The notes: generated from the letters alone by a model not told the origin. A DNA stretch of 37,901 nt from Alcaligenaceae bacterium (GCA_029263615.1 JAJUFT010000019.1:1-37901), one strand, 5' to 3'; shown: positions 23,439-33,003, counted from the stretch's first letter. Translations and numbers: made by a program.

Positions 23439-24959
23439 TCAGATCGGTTCGTCCAGCCCGTTCTGCACCTGTTCCGCCGCACGCAGCACGGCGCGCGCCT
23501 TGGCCTCGGTTTCCTGCCATTCCTTTTCGGGGTCGGAGTCGGCCACGATGCCCGCGGCGGCCTGCACGTAGAGCATGCCGTTCTTGATCAGACCGGTCCG
23601 GATGGCAATGGCCAGGTCCATCTCACCGCCATAGCTCAGGTAGCCGGCCGCGCCCCCGTAGATGCCGCGGCGCACGGGCTCAAGCTCATCGATGATTTCC
23701 ATGGCCCGCACCTTGGGCGCCCCGGTGAGGGTGCCGGCGGGGAAGGTGGCGCGCAGCACGTCCATATTGCTCATGCCGTCGTTCAGTTCGCCCGTGACGT
23801 TCGACACAAGATGCATCACATGGGAGTAACGTTCGATGGTCATGGTGTCGGTGACTTCGACGGTGCCGATCTTGGCCACACGGCCGATGTCGTTGCGTGC
23901 CAGGTCGATGAGCATCACGTGTTCGGCCCGCTCCTTGGGGTCGGCAATGAGCTCGGCTTCCAGGCGGACGTCTTCTTCCGGGGTGGCGCCGCGCTTGCGG
24001 GTGCCCGCCAGGGGGCGAATGGTGACCAGGGTGCGCGAGGCATCCTCTTTGGTGACGATCTCCTGGCGCACCAGAATTTCCGGCGAGGAACCCACGACAT
24101 GGAAGTCGTCGAAGTTCCAGTAGTACATGTAGGGGGACGGGTTCAGCGAGCGCAGCGCGCGGTACAGCGACAGCGGCGAGTCGCGATAGGGTTTGGCGAT
24201 CACCTGGCCCACCTGGACCTGCATGAGGTCGCCCGCGGCGATGTATTCCTTGGCCTTGAGCACGGCGGCCAGGTAGTCTTCCTTGGCGAAGTCTCGACGC
24301 TCCTGGGTCTGCATGCTGGCGTAGGCGTAGGGGATGGTCAGCGGGGTGCGCAGCTTCTCGCGCAACTGTTTCTGCCGGCGCTTGGCCTGGGCATAGGCTT
24401 CCGGCTCGGCAGGGTCGGCGTAGACCAGAATGTAGGTGCGGCCCGCCAGGTTGTCGACAATGACCAGTTCGTCGATCTGCAGCAGCATGATGTCGGGCGT
24501 GCCGTCTTCCTGACCAGCCGGGAAGGGCTTGGTGGCCGGCCCCAGACGCGGCTCCATGTGGCGCACGGTGTCATAGCCGAAGTAGCCGGCGAAGCCCCCA
24601 GCAAAGCGGGGCATGCCGGGGCGCAGGGCAACTTTGAAACGGCGTTGGTAGTCTTCGATGAAGGCCAGAGGGTCGCCCTCATGCGTTTCGACGACCTGAC
24701 CCTTGCGCACCACTTCCGTCGTGGTGCCGCGAGCGCGGATCACGGTCTTGGCAGGCAGCCCGATGAAGGAATAGCGCCCGAAGCGCTCGCCGCCCACCAC
24801 CGATTCCAGCAGACAGCTGTTGCGGCCGCCTTCCGGTCCGCTGTGGGCCAGCTTCAGATAGATGGCCAGGGGGGTGTCCAGGTCAGCGTAGGTTTCCGCA
24901 ATGAGGGGAATCCGGTTGTAGCCTTGCGCGGCCAGCGCGTTGAACTCGATTTCTGTCAT
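23439..24959 (-). CDS. trpE: Anthranilate synthase component I
   Basis: A 506-aa chorismate-utilising enzyme that forms anthranilate with TrpG. The N-terminal LLES motif (residues 50-53) is part of the tryptophan feedback site and argues for TrpE rather than PabB. Catalytic-domain motifs include IRPLAGTRKRG, HVMLIDLARNDIGRV, FPAGTLTGAPKVRAMEII and YGGAAGYLSYGG. The ATG at 24959 follows the trpL attenuator. It ends next to the convergent exporter, so trpE is transcriptionally isolated from trpGDC. Confidence 0.97.
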   Translation of the reverse strand: MTEIEFNALAAQGYNRIPLIAETYADLDTPLAIYLKLAHSGPEGGRNSCLLESVVGGERFGRYSFIGLPAKTVIRARGTTTEVVRKGQVVETHEGDPLAFIEDYQRRFKVALRPGMPRFAGGFAGYFGYDTVRHMEPRLGPATKPFPAGQEDGTPDIMLLQIDELVIVDNLAGRTYILVYADPAEPEAYAQAKRRQKQLREKLRTPLTIPYAYASMQTQERRDFAKEDYLAAVLKAKEYIAAGDLMQVQVGQVIAKPYRDSPLSLYRALRSLNPSPYMYYWNFDDFHVVGSSPEILVRQEIVTKEDASRTLVTIRPLAGTRKRGATPEEDVRLEAELIADPKERAEHVMLIDLARNDIGRVAKIGTVEVTDTMTIERYSHVMHLVSNVTGELNDGMSNMDVLRATFPAGTLTGAPKVRAMEIIDELEPVRRGIYGGAAGYLSYGGEMDLAIAIRTGLIKNGMLYVQAAAGIVADSDPEKEWQETEAKARAVLRAAEQVQNGLDEPI

Positions 24960-24999
24960 GTGTGCCTCTTCATGTTTGGGTCAGGAAGCCGGGACACAT

Positions 25000-25034
25000 A
25001 AAACAGAAGCCCGGCCATTTCTGGTTACCGGGCT
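25000..25034 (-). terminator. trp attenuator terminator upstream of trpE
   Basis: On the minus strand, AGCCCGG (25034-25028) pairs with CCGGGCT (25014-25008), followed by TCTGTTTT (25007-25000). Upstream lie a 7-bp hairpin, CCACGAC with GTCGTGG (25074-25058), and CCGGCC (25053-25048), which can pair with GGCCGG in the terminator's 3' half. This offers a competing fold as in a classical attenuator. Confidence 0.8.
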
Positions 25035-25092
25035 GCGTTTTGCTTTGGGCCGGAAGACCACGACACCGTCGTGGCCGCCGGCAGGGAAGGAC

Positions 25093-25170
25093 TCACCGCG
25101 ACCCGGGATACAAACGCCACCAGCGCCAATAGGCGCCGGAAACGATGTACGAGTTGCGGGAAGTGTTCAT
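25093..25170 (-). CDS. trpL: trp operon leader peptide
   Basis: A 25-codon ORF starting MNTSRNSYIVSG and containing YWRWWRLY, i.e. three Trp codons within four positions (15, 17, 18). It lies 59 nt upstream of the terminator stem and 133 nt upstream of trpE, between gph and trpE. Ribosome stalling at the Trp codons under tryptophan starvation would favour antitermination. The Shine-Dalgarno sequence is weak (TTGAAACC). A TATAGT element at 25273-25268, inside the end of gph, could be the -10, but a -35 is unclear; read-through from gph is also possible. Confidence 0.85.
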   Translation of the reverse strand: MNTSRNSYIVSGAYWRWWRLYPGSR

Positions 25171-25200
25171 GGTTTCAAAGTCATTCGTGTGGACGGCTGG

Positions 25201-25902
25201 CTATTCGCCGGCGGGGGCCTGCAGGGCAGGCTCGAAGGCCCAGCGGTAAGCCTCGTCGATGCCGGAAACTATACCATCAACGTCCAGCGTGTGTATATCC
25301 AGCCCTTCGTTGTAGCCATAGGGAACGGCCAGCACCTTGATGTCGGCTGCGCGCGCGGCCAGGGCGTCGTTGATGGAATCGCCCACGGCCAGCGATTCGT
25401 CGGCCGACACGCCCAGCAGTTGACAGGCATGACGTAGCGGGAGCGGGTCGGGTTTCTTGCGCTCGCAGGTGTCGCCGCACACGATTGCCTCGAAGTAGGG
25501 AGCCAGCCCGGTTTTTTCCATCAGCGGCAGCGTGAATTCCGTGGGCTTGTTGGTGACGACGGCCAGCTTCACCCCCTTGGCACGAAATGCTTCCAGGCCT
25601 TCGAAGACGCCGGGGTACACCACGGATTCACGCCCGTTCACGGCATGGTAGTGGCGGTTGAAGATGGCCAGAGCCTTCTGCACCGAGGCATCATCTGTGG
25701 GCAGGTTGACGCGCCCATCCTTGAGGCAGCGGCGCACCAGCATTTCTGTGCCCTTGCCGACGTAGGTGGTGATGGTTTCCAGGGGCAGGGTGGGCGCAGA
25801 CAGTTCTGCCAGCATGCCGTTGGCGCCGGCGGCCAGATCGGGAATGCTGTCCACGAGGGTGCCGTCGAGGTCGAACAGAATGGCGCGATAGGAATTCTTC
25901 AT
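25201..25902 (-). CDS. gph: Phosphoglycolate phosphatase (HAD superfamily)
   Basis: A 233-aa HAD hydrolase that removes 2-phosphoglycolate arising from DNA 3'-end repair and metabolism. HAD motif I is FDLDGTLVDS (nucleophile Asp11, acid Asp13), motif II VVTNKP, motif III Lys in CERKKPDP, and motif IV VGDSINDALAA. A helical cap (about residues 17-90) fits subclass IA. It sits between rpe (49-bp gap) and trpE, the common rpe-gph-trpE order of proteobacteria, which supports Gph over other HAD enzymes. Confidence 0.9.
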   Translation of the reverse strand: MKNSYRAILFDLDGTLVDSIPDLAAGANGMLAELSAPTLPLETITTYVGKGTEMLVRRCLKDGRVNLPTDDASVQKALAIFNRHYHAVNGRESVVYPGVFEGLEAFRAKGVKLAVVTNKPTEFTLPLMEKTGLAPYFEAIVCGDTCERKKPDPLPLRHACQLLGVSADESLAVGDSINDALAARAADIKVLAVPYGYNEGLDIHTLDVDGIVSGIDEAYRWAFEPALQAPAGE

Positions 25903-25951
25903 GTGTGTCGAAGGGGAAGGGATGAAGGGTTGAATGAATGCGATTCAGGAA

Positions 25952-26650
25952 TCAGACGCTGAGGCCGCGGGCTTTGAGGATTTCGCTGCGCATGGCATCA
26001 ATGACGGCCCGGTAGTCGGGCGCGCCGAACACGGCCGAACCAGCCACGAAGGTGTCCGCACCGGCCGCATGGATGACACCGATGTTGTCGACTTTCACGC
26101 CGCCGTCGACTTCCAGACGGATGGGCTGGCCGCCGGCCTGGACCCAGGCGTCGATGCGACGGCGGGCTTCCCGCAGTTTCTGCAGCGTCGAAGGGATGAA
26201 CTGCTGGCCGCCGAAACCGGGGTTGACCGACATGAGCAGGACGATGTCCAGCTTGTCCATGACGTAGTCCATCCAGTTCAGGGGAGTGGCCGGGTTGAAC
26301 ACCAGCCCTGCACGGCAGCCGTGGTCTCGGATCAGACCGAGCGTGCGGTCGGGGTGGCGGGAAGCCTCGGGGTGGAAGGTGATGAGGTTGGCACCGGCCT
26401 TGGCGAATTGCGGGATAATGGCATCCACCGGTTCCACCATCAGGTGCACGTCGATCGGCGCGCTCGTATGCGGACGGATGGCCTCGCACACCATGGGCCC
26501 GATCGTCAGATTGGGAACAAAATGGTTGTCCATGACGTCGAAGTGGATCCAGTCGGCGCCGGCCTCGACGACATTGCGGACTTCCTCCCCCAGGCGGGAG
26601 AAATCAGCGGAAAGCAGGCTGGGAGCGATGCAGATGTCTGGTAGGGTCAT
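25952..26650 (-). CDS. rpe: Ribulose-phosphate 3-epimerase
   Basis: A 232-aa TIM-barrel metalloenzyme of the pentose phosphate pathway interconverting ribulose-5-P and xylulose-5-P. Metal-ligand motifs are visible: [12 protein letters not shown] (His36, Asp38), DVHLMVE (His69) and [20 protein letters not shown] is the phosphate-loop signature. It starts at 26650, only 16 bp from the earliest possible mltA start on the other strand. Confidence 0.97.
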   Translation of the reverse strand: MTLPDICIAPSLLSADFSRLGEEVRNVVEAGADWIHFDVMDNHFVPNLTIGPMVCEAIRPHTSAPIDVHLMVEPVDAIIPQFAKAGANLITFHPEASRHPDRTLGLIRDHGCRAGLVFNPATPLNWMDYVMDKLDIVLLMSVNPGFGGQQFIPSTLQKLREARRRIDAWVQAGGQPIRLEVDGGVKVDNIGVIHAAGADTFVAGSAVFGAPDYRAVIDAMRSEILKARGLSV

Positions 26651-26666
26651 GGCTATGGAACAATAA

Positions 26667-28070
26667 ATGGATAGAGCGGCAAGGATGAGTGTATTGCAGA
26701 TTGACCTTGAGCCTCAGCGCCGCTGGCGGTGCATGCGCGGAAACCACACGTTCCGGGCCGACGAACACGGCCTGCGCCGGTCTTCGATGCGCTGGTTGAT
26801 GCCGGTGGCCGTGGCGGCGCTGCTCAGCGCGTGTGCCTCGGTTTCCATCGATGAACCCGAACCCGGCGCCCCGCCTGCACCCGAGGTAGACATCCTGGCG
26901 CAGCCGCTCAAGGTGCCGCCCCTCGATACCCTGCGCGACACACCCGAACGCAAGCTCGAGGGCAAATTCGTGCCGGTCGGGTGGGCGGCCCTGCCTTCCT
27001 GGACGGACGATGATCTCTCCAGGCTCTGGCCCGTGTTCATCAACAACTGCAAGGGGCTGATGCGTCCCACGGGCGGCTCGCTGGTGCAGCAGTCCCGGGC
27101 CACACCCCGTGCGTGGCAGCCGGTCTGTGCTGCCGCGCAGTCGGTGCAGCCGCAGTCGGGCGCTCAGGTGCGAGCCTTCATCGAGCAGCACCTGCAGCCC
27201 TGGCGGCTGCTGGATGATAGCGGCAAGCCGGCGCGCAACACCGTCACGGGGTATTACGAGCCGCTGGTGCACGGTTCCCGCAAGCGCGGGGGCGAATACC
27301 AATGGCCGCTGTACCAGCCGCCGGCCGATCTCCTCACCATCGACCTGGGCAGCGTCTACCCGGAGCTTGCCGGCAAACGCGTGCGCGGTAAGCTGGAGGG
27401 CAAGCGGGTGGTGCCCTACGACACCCGGGCCGAGATCGCCGCGTCTCCGCAGCGGCAGCCGCCCGCCATCGTGTGGGTGAACGACCCGGTCGAGGCCTTC
27501 TTTCTTCAGGTGCAGGGTTCGGGCCGGGTGCGCCTGCCCGACGGCAAGATGATCCGCGTGGCGTATGCCGATCACAACGGGCGACCCTACGCGTCCATCG
27601 GTCGCTGGCTGGCCGACCGCGGAGAGCTTCCCCTGGCCCAGACATCCATGCAGAACATCAAGGCGTGGGCACGTGCCAACCCGCATCGCGTGCAGGAAAT
27701 GCTCAATGCGAATCCGGCCATGGTGTTCTTCCGCGAAGAGCCGGTGGCGACCAGCCAGGCGGGGGTGGATTTCGGTCCGAAGGGGGCTTATGGCATCCCG
27801 CTTGCCGCCCAACGGACCATTGCCGTCGATACCCGCTATGTGCCCCTGGGCACGCCGGTTTATCTCGCGACGACCATGCCGTCGAGCACCACGCCAATGC
27901 GCCGGTTGGTGTTTGCGCAGGATACCGGCGCCGCCATCAAGGGGCCCGCCCGTACCGACTTCTTCTGGGGGTTCGGTGATGAGGCCGGCGCCCTGGCGGG
28001 CCGGATGAAACAGAATGGGGAAATGTGGGTCCTCTGGCCCAAGAACGCAGGAGCGCCCTCGGCACGATGA
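26667..28070 (+). CDS. mltA: Membrane-bound lytic murein transglycosylase A
   Basis: An outer-membrane lipoprotein that cleaves peptidoglycan. The lipobox LLSAC (Cys56 in the longest form) is followed by a Pro-rich linker. The MltA domain begins near [21 protein letters not shown], includes [28 protein letters not shown] and YASIGRWL, and ends with the 3D domain ([21 protein letters not shown]) carrying the catalytic Asp. The start is uncertain. The longest form leaves a 40-residue tail before the signal peptide; Met codons at 26733 or 26787 ([16 protein letters not shown]) would give a more normal lipoprotein signal and leave room for divergent promoters. Its stop overlaps the hydroxylase start (ATGA). 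Confidence 0.9.
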   Translation: MDRAARMSVLQIDLEPQRRWRCMRGNHTFRADEHGLRRSSMRWLMPVAVAALLSACASVSIDEPEPGAPPAPEVDILAQPLKVPPLDTLRDTPERKLEGKFVPVGWAALPSWTDDDLSRLWPVFINNCKGLMRPTGGSLVQQSRATPRAWQPVCAAAQSVQPQSGAQVRAFIEQHLQPWRLLDDSGKPARNTVTGYYEPLVHGSRKRGGEYQWPLYQPPADLLTIDLGSVYPELAGKRVRGKLEGKRVVPYDTRAEIAASPQRQPPAIVWVNDPVEAFFLQVQGSGRVRLPDGKMIRVAYADHNGRPYASIGRWLADRGELPLAQTSMQNIKAWARANPHRVQEMLNANPAMVFFREEPVATSQAGVDFGPKGAYGIPLAAQRTIAVDTRYVPLGTPVYLATTMPSSTTPMRRLVFAQDTGAAIKGPARTDFFWGFGDEAGALAGRMKQNGEMWVLWPKNAGAPSAR

Positions 28071-29236
28071 AGAAGGAAAACATACTCGTTTGCGGCAGCG
28101 GCATCGCCGGCATGGCGACGGCGCTGGGCCTGGCCCGCAAGGGGTTCAATGTGACCCTGCTGGGGCCGGCCCCGGCTCGCCCGGCCCTGGGTCCGGATGA
28201 CTACCACCCCCGGGTCTACGCCATTTCCGTGGGCAGCCGACAATTGCTGGAATCCCTTGGGGTCTGGCAGATGATGGACGCCCGGCGCGTCACGCCGGTC
28301 GAGGCCATGGAAGTGCATGGCGATGCGGCCGGCCAGGTGACCCTGCATGCCTGGCAGGCCACGCAGCAAACCCTGGCCTGGATCGTCGAATCCGGCGAAA
28401 TGGAACGCGTGCTGCAGCAGGCCATTCAGGTCTACGGTCTGCCCTGGTGGCAGGAAAAATTCACAGCGCTGGAGGGGCGCAGCGTGCATACCGATGACGG
28501 CCGCAAGCTGCCCTTCGACCTGCTGGTCGGTGCCGACGGCGCCCGTTCACCCGTACGCAAGGCCGCAGGCATCTTCCACGAGTCCCGCCCCTATGGGGAC
28601 ACCGGCGTGGTGGCTCACCTTGATGCCGAACTGCCGCATCAGAACGTGGCCGTGCAATGGTTCACAGGAGACAGCATTCTGGCGCTGCTGCCCATGCCTG
28701 ACACGGCGCAGGGCCATCAGGTGTCCATGGTGTGGTCCGTGCCCGGGAACGTGGCGGCCGAGTGGATGGCCATGGATCCGGAGACCCGCGCGCGCGAACT
28801 CGAGCGGCGCCTGGCCGCGGCCACGGGCGGGCGGCTGGGGCGCCTGTCGGTACGCAGCACCCCGTTTGCCTTCCCGCTCTTTCTCGAACGTAGCGGCATG
28901 GTGGCCCCCGGGGTTGCACTGGTCAGCGACGCGGGCCATCGGGTCCATCCGCTGGCCGGGCAGGGGCTGAACCTCGGTCTTGGCGATGTGCGCGAGCTGT
29001 TGCGTGTGCTGGTCGAGAAAGAGAGCCATCGCAGCGTGGGGGATGAACGCGTGCTGTCACGCTACCGTCGCGCCCGTGCCCGGCCCATTCTGGCCATGAG
29101 CCTGGCGACCGACGGTCTTCACCGCCTCTTTGCGTCGCAGGCCACGCCGCTGGTGGCCCTGCGCAATCTGGGCATGCAGGCCGTGGATCATCTTCCGGTG
29201 ATCAAGCGTTTTCTCATTGGCGGCGCGGCCGGTTGA
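28067..29236 (+). CDS. FAD-dependent hydroxylase, UbiH/UbiF/Coq6 family
   Basis: A 389-aa flavoprotein monooxygenase, probably hydroxylating the ubiquinone ring. The FAD ADP-binding motif CGSGIAGMATALGLARKG is at residues 9-26, the DG motif GADGARSP at 155-162, and VSDAGHRVHPLAGQGLNLGL is the family signature near residue 290. Which ring position is hydroxylated cannot be read from sequence, so no symbol is given. It begins at 28067 in an ATGA overlap with mltA and is followed by dsbC after 43 bp. Confidence 0.88.
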   Translation: MKKENILVCGSGIAGMATALGLARKGFNVTLLGPAPARPALGPDDYHPRVYAISVGSRQLLESLGVWQMMDARRVTPVEAMEVHGDAAGQVTLHAWQATQQTLAWIVESGEMERVLQQAIQVYGLPWWQEKFTALEGRSVHTDDGRKLPFDLLVGADGARSPVRKAAGIFHESRPYGDTGVVAHLDAELPHQNVAVQWFTGDSILALLPMPDTAQGHQVSMVWSVPGNVAAEWMAMDPETRARELERRLAAATGGRLGRLSVRSTPFAFPLFLERSGMVAPGVALVSDAGHRVHPLAGQGLNLGLGDVRELLRVLVEKESHRSVGDERVLSRYRRARARPILAMSLATDGLHRLFASQATPLVALRNLGMQAVDHLPVIKRFLIGGAAG

Positions 29237-29279
29237 GCCGGCACGGGCTTTGGTACGCCGTCACGCATCAGGAGCTTTC

Positions 29280-30089
29280 ATGTTTTTCAGTCAGCAATTT
29301 CGCAAAACCCTCGCCATCGGTCTGCTGGGCGGTCTGGTGGTCCTGCCGGGAATGGTGGCGGCTCAGGACAAAGTCCTCTCCACCCGCGGCAACCCGGCCG
29401 AAGGCGCGGAGGTGGTGTCCACTCAGCAGGTGCGGGAACGGTTCGACGAGCGGTTTCCGGGGCTGGGCGTGACCGAAGTGACCACCACGCCCTTCCCGGG
29501 GCTGTTCGAGGTGCGCATCGGCACCGATTTCCTTTACGTGGATCAGGAAGTGAATTACGTGCTGCAGGGTTCGCTCATCGATGCGAAGTCGCGGCGCGAC
29601 CTCACGGCCCAGCGCGTGACCGACATTTCTCGGGTCGATTTCTCCACCCTTCCCCTGGAGAACGCCATCAAGCAGGTCAAGGGCGACGGCAGCCGGCAAA
29701 TGGCCGTGTTCGAGGACCCGAACTGCGGGTACTGCAAGCAGCTGCATCGCACCCTCGAGTCCCTCGACAACGTGACGGTCTACACTTTCCTGTTCCCCAT
29801 CCTGTCGCAGGATTCCCACACGCGTTCGCGCAATATCTGGTGTGCGGAAGACAGTGCGGCCGTCTGGAAACAATGGATGGTTGGCAACCAGCAACCGGCG
29901 GTGGCGGAATGCGAGACCCCGATCGAATCCAACCTTGCCCTGGGCCGCAGCCTGCTGGTTACGGGCACGCCGGCGATCTTCTTCGCTGACGGGTCGCGCG
30001 TCAATGGCGCGATTCCCGCTGACGCGCTGGAAAAGAAACTGGCTGACGCCAGCGCCAAGGTGGCCGACGCCCACGCCAAGACGAACTGA
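29280..30089 (+). CDS. dsbC: Thiol:disulfide interchange protein DsbC
   Basis: A 269-aa periplasmic disulfide isomerase. The signal peptide (residues 1-28, VAA-QDK) is followed by an N-terminal dimerisation domain and a thioredoxin fold with active-site Cys149-Gly-Tyr-Cys152 (FEDPNCGYCKQLH), the typical DsbC dipeptide. The cis-Pro loop is TGTPAIFF (Pro231). A second Cys pair (188, 211) corresponds to the structural disulfide known in DsbC. The start at 29280 follows AGGAGC; the longer frame has no homology. It ends convergent with the iron importer. Confidence 0.93.
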   Translation: MFFSQQFRKTLAIGLLGGLVVLPGMVAAQDKVLSTRGNPAEGAEVVSTQQVRERFDERFPGLGVTEVTTTPFPGLFEVRIGTDFLYVDQEVNYVLQGSLIDAKSRRDLTAQRVTDISRVDFSTLPLENAIKQVKGDGSRQMAVFEDPNCGYCKQLHRTLESLDNVTVYTFLFPILSQDSHTRSRNIWCAEDSAAVWKQWMVGNQQPAVAECETPIESNLALGRSLLVTGTPAIFFADGSRVNGAIPADALEKKLADASAKVADAHAKTN

Positions 30090-30113
30090 GGGGGCGCTGC
30101 CGGCAGGGGGCGG

Positions 30114-30944
30114 TCAGTCCTCCGCGTGGCGGATCGAGACCGGGTTGACGATCAGCGGCGCCCCGCTGCCCGGTTCGTGCAACAGCCTGCAGCGCACGCC
30201 ATAGAGCCGTTCGACCAGTGCCTCGGTGACGATGTCGGCCGGACGGCCTTCCGCAATGATCTCGCCCTGGTGCATGGCGATGAGGTGGTCCGCGTAGCGG
30301 CAGGCACTGGGCAGGTCATGAATCACCATCACCACGGTCTTGCCCTGGCGCGACAGCTCGCGCACCAGCTCCAGAACTTCGATCTGGTGCCCCAGATCCA
30401 GCGCTGACGTGGGTTCGTCGAGCAGCAGCAGCGGCGTGTCCTGGGCCACCGTCATGGCAATCCAGGCGCGTTGGCGCTGGCCCCCCGACAGGGCATCCAG
30501 CGGCCGGTCGGCCAACGACTCCAGTCGCGTGGCGCGCAGGGCGGCCTGTACGATGGCGTGATCCTGCGCTGACCACTGGCGCATCAGGCTGCGGTAGGGC
30601 TGCCGGCCGAACTGAATCAATTCCTCCACTGTCAGGCCGTCGGGTGCGCTGGCATCCTGAGGCAGCAATGCCAGTTTGTGGGCGACTTCGCGGGTGCCCA
30701 GGGTGTTGATGTCACGACCGTCCAGGAGCACGGTGCCCGAGCGCGGGGCCAGGATGCGGGCCAGCCCGGCGAGCAGCGTGGATTTGCCGCAGCCATTGGG
30801 GCCCACGATGGCCGTCACTTTGCCCGGCGGGATGTCCACGGTCAGGCCGTCGATGATCTGGCGGTCGCCATAGCCCAGCGCAAGCGAGCGCGTGCCCAGG
30901 GAGGCGGAGCGCCCGTCGGCGGGGGCGGGGTGGGGTTCACTCAT
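30114..30944 (-). CDS. Iron-siderophore ABC transporter ATP-binding protein
   Basis: A 276-aa ATPase of the FepC/FecE/FhuC family. Walker A is GPNGCGKST (48-56), the ABC signature LSGGQRQRAWIA starts at 152, Walker B is LLLLDEPTSALD (172-183), and the H-loop is VMVIHDLPSACRYADHL. LPQDASAPDGLTVEELIQFGRQPY is the Q-loop region typical of iron-siderophore ATPases. Its ATG overlaps the stop of the adjacent permease (ATGA). It is the last gene of a four-gene operon: binding protein, two permeases, ATPase. Confidence 0.93.
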   Translation of the reverse strand: MSEPHPAPADGRSASLGTRSLALGYGDRQIIDGLTVDIPPGKVTAIVGPNGCGKSTLLAGLARILAPRSGTVLLDGRDINTLGTREVAHKLALLPQDASAPDGLTVEELIQFGRQPYRSLMRQWSAQDHAIVQAALRATRLESLADRPLDALSGGQRQRAWIAMTVAQDTPLLLLDEPTSALDLGHQIEVLELVRELSRQGKTVVMVIHDLPSACRYADHLIAMHQGEIIAEGRPADIVTEALVERLYGVRCRLLHEPGSGAPLIVNPVSIRHAED

Positions 30945-31999
30945 GTTCCGGGCGTCCGAGGTTCACGTAACAGTATCCATAGCAAGTAAGGGCCTCCCAC
31001 GATGGCGGTGATCACGCCCACGGGAATTTCCACCGGCGCGAAGGCCGTGCGGCCGACCAGGTCGGCAGCGGTCATGAGCAGGGCGCCAGCCAGGGCGGAA
31101 TTGATGACGGGTACGCCCCGATGGCCAGTCAGGTGCCGGGCGACTTCCGGTGCGACCAGGGAAATCAGGCCCACGGGGCCGGCGACGGCCACAGCGGTGG
31201 CCGTCAGCAGCACCGTCACGACGAGAATGGCCAGCCGGGTGCGCCGCACGTGAACGCCGAGCCCGATGGCGATGGCGTCCGAAAAGCGCAGCAGCTGAAG
31301 CTGGCGGGCTAGCGCCTTGGCCAGGGGCAGGCACAGAAGCAGACAGCCGGCCAGCACCATGACGGTCGATGACGAGCGGGCGTTGAGGCTGCCGACGGTC
31401 CAGGGATAGGCCAGGTTGGCGGCGTCGATGCTCGTACGCGCCAGCATGAAATTAGTCAGCGCGCCGAACAGGGCACCCACGGCGATGCCGACCACGATGA
31501 AGCGGTAGCCGCGTGAGCCGCCGCCCCCCAGTCCGAATGCCAGGGCCGCGGCCGTGGCGGCGCCCAGCAAGGCCAACATGGGGGGGGCCAGGCTGGTGGG
31601 GATGGCCACAATGGAGGCGACGGCGAAGGCGGTCGCCCCGTCGTCAATGCCGATGATGCCGGGGGTCGCGAGACGGTTGCGCGCCAGGGTCTGAAGCAGA
31701 CAGCCGCCCACGCCCAGCGCGGCGCCGCTGAGCAGCCCCGCCACGAGGCGCGGAAGGCGCAGTTCCTGCAGCATGAACACATTGAAGGGGTCGCCGGCGC
31801 CCAGCATGGCGCTCAACACGTCGAAGGGAGCCAGCGTGGGGGTGCCCACCGACAGGCTGGCCACACAGACGGCCACCGCCATGAGCAGCAGTGTGAGGCC
31901 GGCAGCCACGCCGCGCCGGTTCACCAGCAGCGATATCCCGGCCGTTTGCAGCAGCCAGTGCCCACGCGGAGCATGCGAAGCGGCGGTGTGAGGTCTCAT
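30941..31999 (-). CDS. Iron-siderophore ABC permease (FecCD family), second subunit
   Basis: A 352-aa integral membrane protein of the FecCD/BtuC family with about ten predicted helices. LRLPRLVAGLLSGAALGVGGCLLQTLARN, PGIIGIDDGA and the C-terminal GRTAFAPVEIPVGVITAIVGGPYLLWIL are the conserved family stretches; the penultimate loop contacts the ATPase. ATGA overlaps on both sides couple it to the other permease and to the ATPase. The paired, non-identical permeases resemble FepD/FepG or FecC/FecD rather than the fused FhuB. Confidence 0.92.
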   Translation of the reverse strand: MRPHTAASHAPRGHWLLQTAGISLLVNRRGVAAGLTLLLMAVAVCVASLSVGTPTLAPFDVLSAMLGAGDPFNVFMLQELRLPRLVAGLLSGAALGVGGCLLQTLARNRLATPGIIGIDDGATAFAVASIVAIPTSLAPPMLALLGAATAAALAFGLGGGGSRGYRFIVVGIAVGALFGALTNFMLARTSIDAANLAYPWTVGSLNARSSSTVMVLAGCLLLCLPLAKALARQLQLLRFSDAIAIGLGVHVRRTRLAILVVTVLLTATAVAVAGPVGLISLVAPEVARHLTGHRGVPVINSALAGALLMTAADLVGRTAFAPVEIPVGVITAIVGGPYLLWILLREPRTPGT

Positions 32000-33003
32000 A
32001 GGCGAGGCAGGCGGTGGCTGCGCACCACGGCGATGAGAACGGGGGCACCGATGCAGGCGGTCACGACGCCGATCGGCAGTTCATAGGGTCGGACGGCGAG
32101 CCGGGAAAGAATGTCCGACAACAGCAGGACGCTGGGGCCCAGCAGCATGGCGGTGGGCAGTGCGCGACGGACGTCTGGGCCGACGAGGCGGCGTGCGAAA
32201 TACGGAACGATCAACCCGGCGAAGGCAATTGGGCCGGCGGCGGCCGTGGCCGTCCCCACCAGCACCGCCACACCGGCCATGGCCAGGATGCGCGTCAGGA
32301 TGGGTTTGTGGCCCAGTCCCATGGCGACTTTCTCGCCCAGCGACATGGCGGCCAGCGCCGCCGTGGTGGCCCCCACAATGGCCAGCCCCGTGAGCAGACC
32401 CGGCACGGCCCACTGCAGATGGCTGGCGGGCCGCCCGCCCAGCGCGCCGATCACCCAGAAACGGATTTCATCCGCCGATCGCTGGTCGTGCAGCAGGATG
32501 AGGGTGGTGATGGAGATCAGGATGCTGGAAAAAGCCGCGCCTGCCAGCACCAGGCGCACGGGATCCGTTCCGGCGCCGCGCAACTGGGTGGTCAGAAGCA
32601 CCAGCGCGCAGCCGGCCAGCGCACCAAGAATGGCGGTGCTGAAATGCACGCCAGTGGTGTCCGCCCCCAGGAAGATGGCCAGAACGACGGCGAAGGAAGC
32701 GCCGGCACTCACACCCAGCAAGCCGGGCTCCGCCAGCGGGTTGCGGGTGGCGGCCTGCATGATGGTGCCGGCCGCGCCCAGGGCGACTCCCACCAGCACC
32801 GCCAGTATCGTGCGCGGCCAGCGCAGCTCGAACACGATGAAAGCGTGTTCTTCCGAACCCTGCCCGAAGAGTGCCCGCACGGAATCCATGACGCTGAGGT
32901 TGCCGGCGCCCAGAAGCAGACTGGCCAGCATCAGCACGCCGGCCAGTGCCGCGCAGGGCAGTGCGACCCTGCGCAGGGATTTTCGCCCTGCCACCGTGGC
33001 CAT
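31996..33003 (-). CDS. Iron-siderophore ABC permease (FecCD family), first subunit
   Basis: A 335-aa paralogue of the next permease. LRWPRTILAVLVGVALGAAGTIMQAATRNPLAEPGLLGVSAGAS is strongly conserved in FecCD proteins, as is VRPYELPIGVVTACIGAPVLIAVV at the C-terminus. It overlaps the binding-protein stop in a TAATG junction (33005-33001), so synthesis is coupled. With the second permease it forms the transmembrane channel of the importer. Confidence 0.92.
   Translation of the reverse strand: MATVAGRKSLRRVALPCAALAGVLMLASLLLGAGNLSVMDSVRALFGQGSEEHAFIVFELRWPRTILAVLVGVALGAAGTIMQAATRNPLAEPGLLGVSAGASFAVVLAIFLGADTTGVHFSTAILGALAGCALVLLTTQLRGAGTDPVRLVLAGAAFSSILISITTLILLHDQRSADEIRFWVIGALGGRPASHLQWAVPGLLTGLAIVGATTAALAAMSLGEKVAMGLGHKPILTRILAMAGVAVLVGTATAAAGPIAFAGLIVPYFARRLVGPDVRRALPTAMLLGPSVLLLSDILSRLAVRPYELPIGVVTACIGAPVLIAVVRSHRLPRL

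Noticed and set aside
22205-23482. 425-codon minus-strand frame opposite the MFS exporter
   Set aside because: Shadow of the exporter; the composition (His, Gln, Gly rich) is what antisense of membrane-helix codons gives, and it runs into the trpE end.
23811-25001. 396-codon plus-strand frame opposite trpE
   Set aside because: Antisense shadow of trpE; it crosses into the trp leader and shows no domain.
25008-25034. Could the stem upstream of trpE simply be a gph terminator?
   Set aside because: The Trp-rich leader peptide sits between gph and the stem, and competing upstream pairings exist, so attenuation of trpE explains it better.
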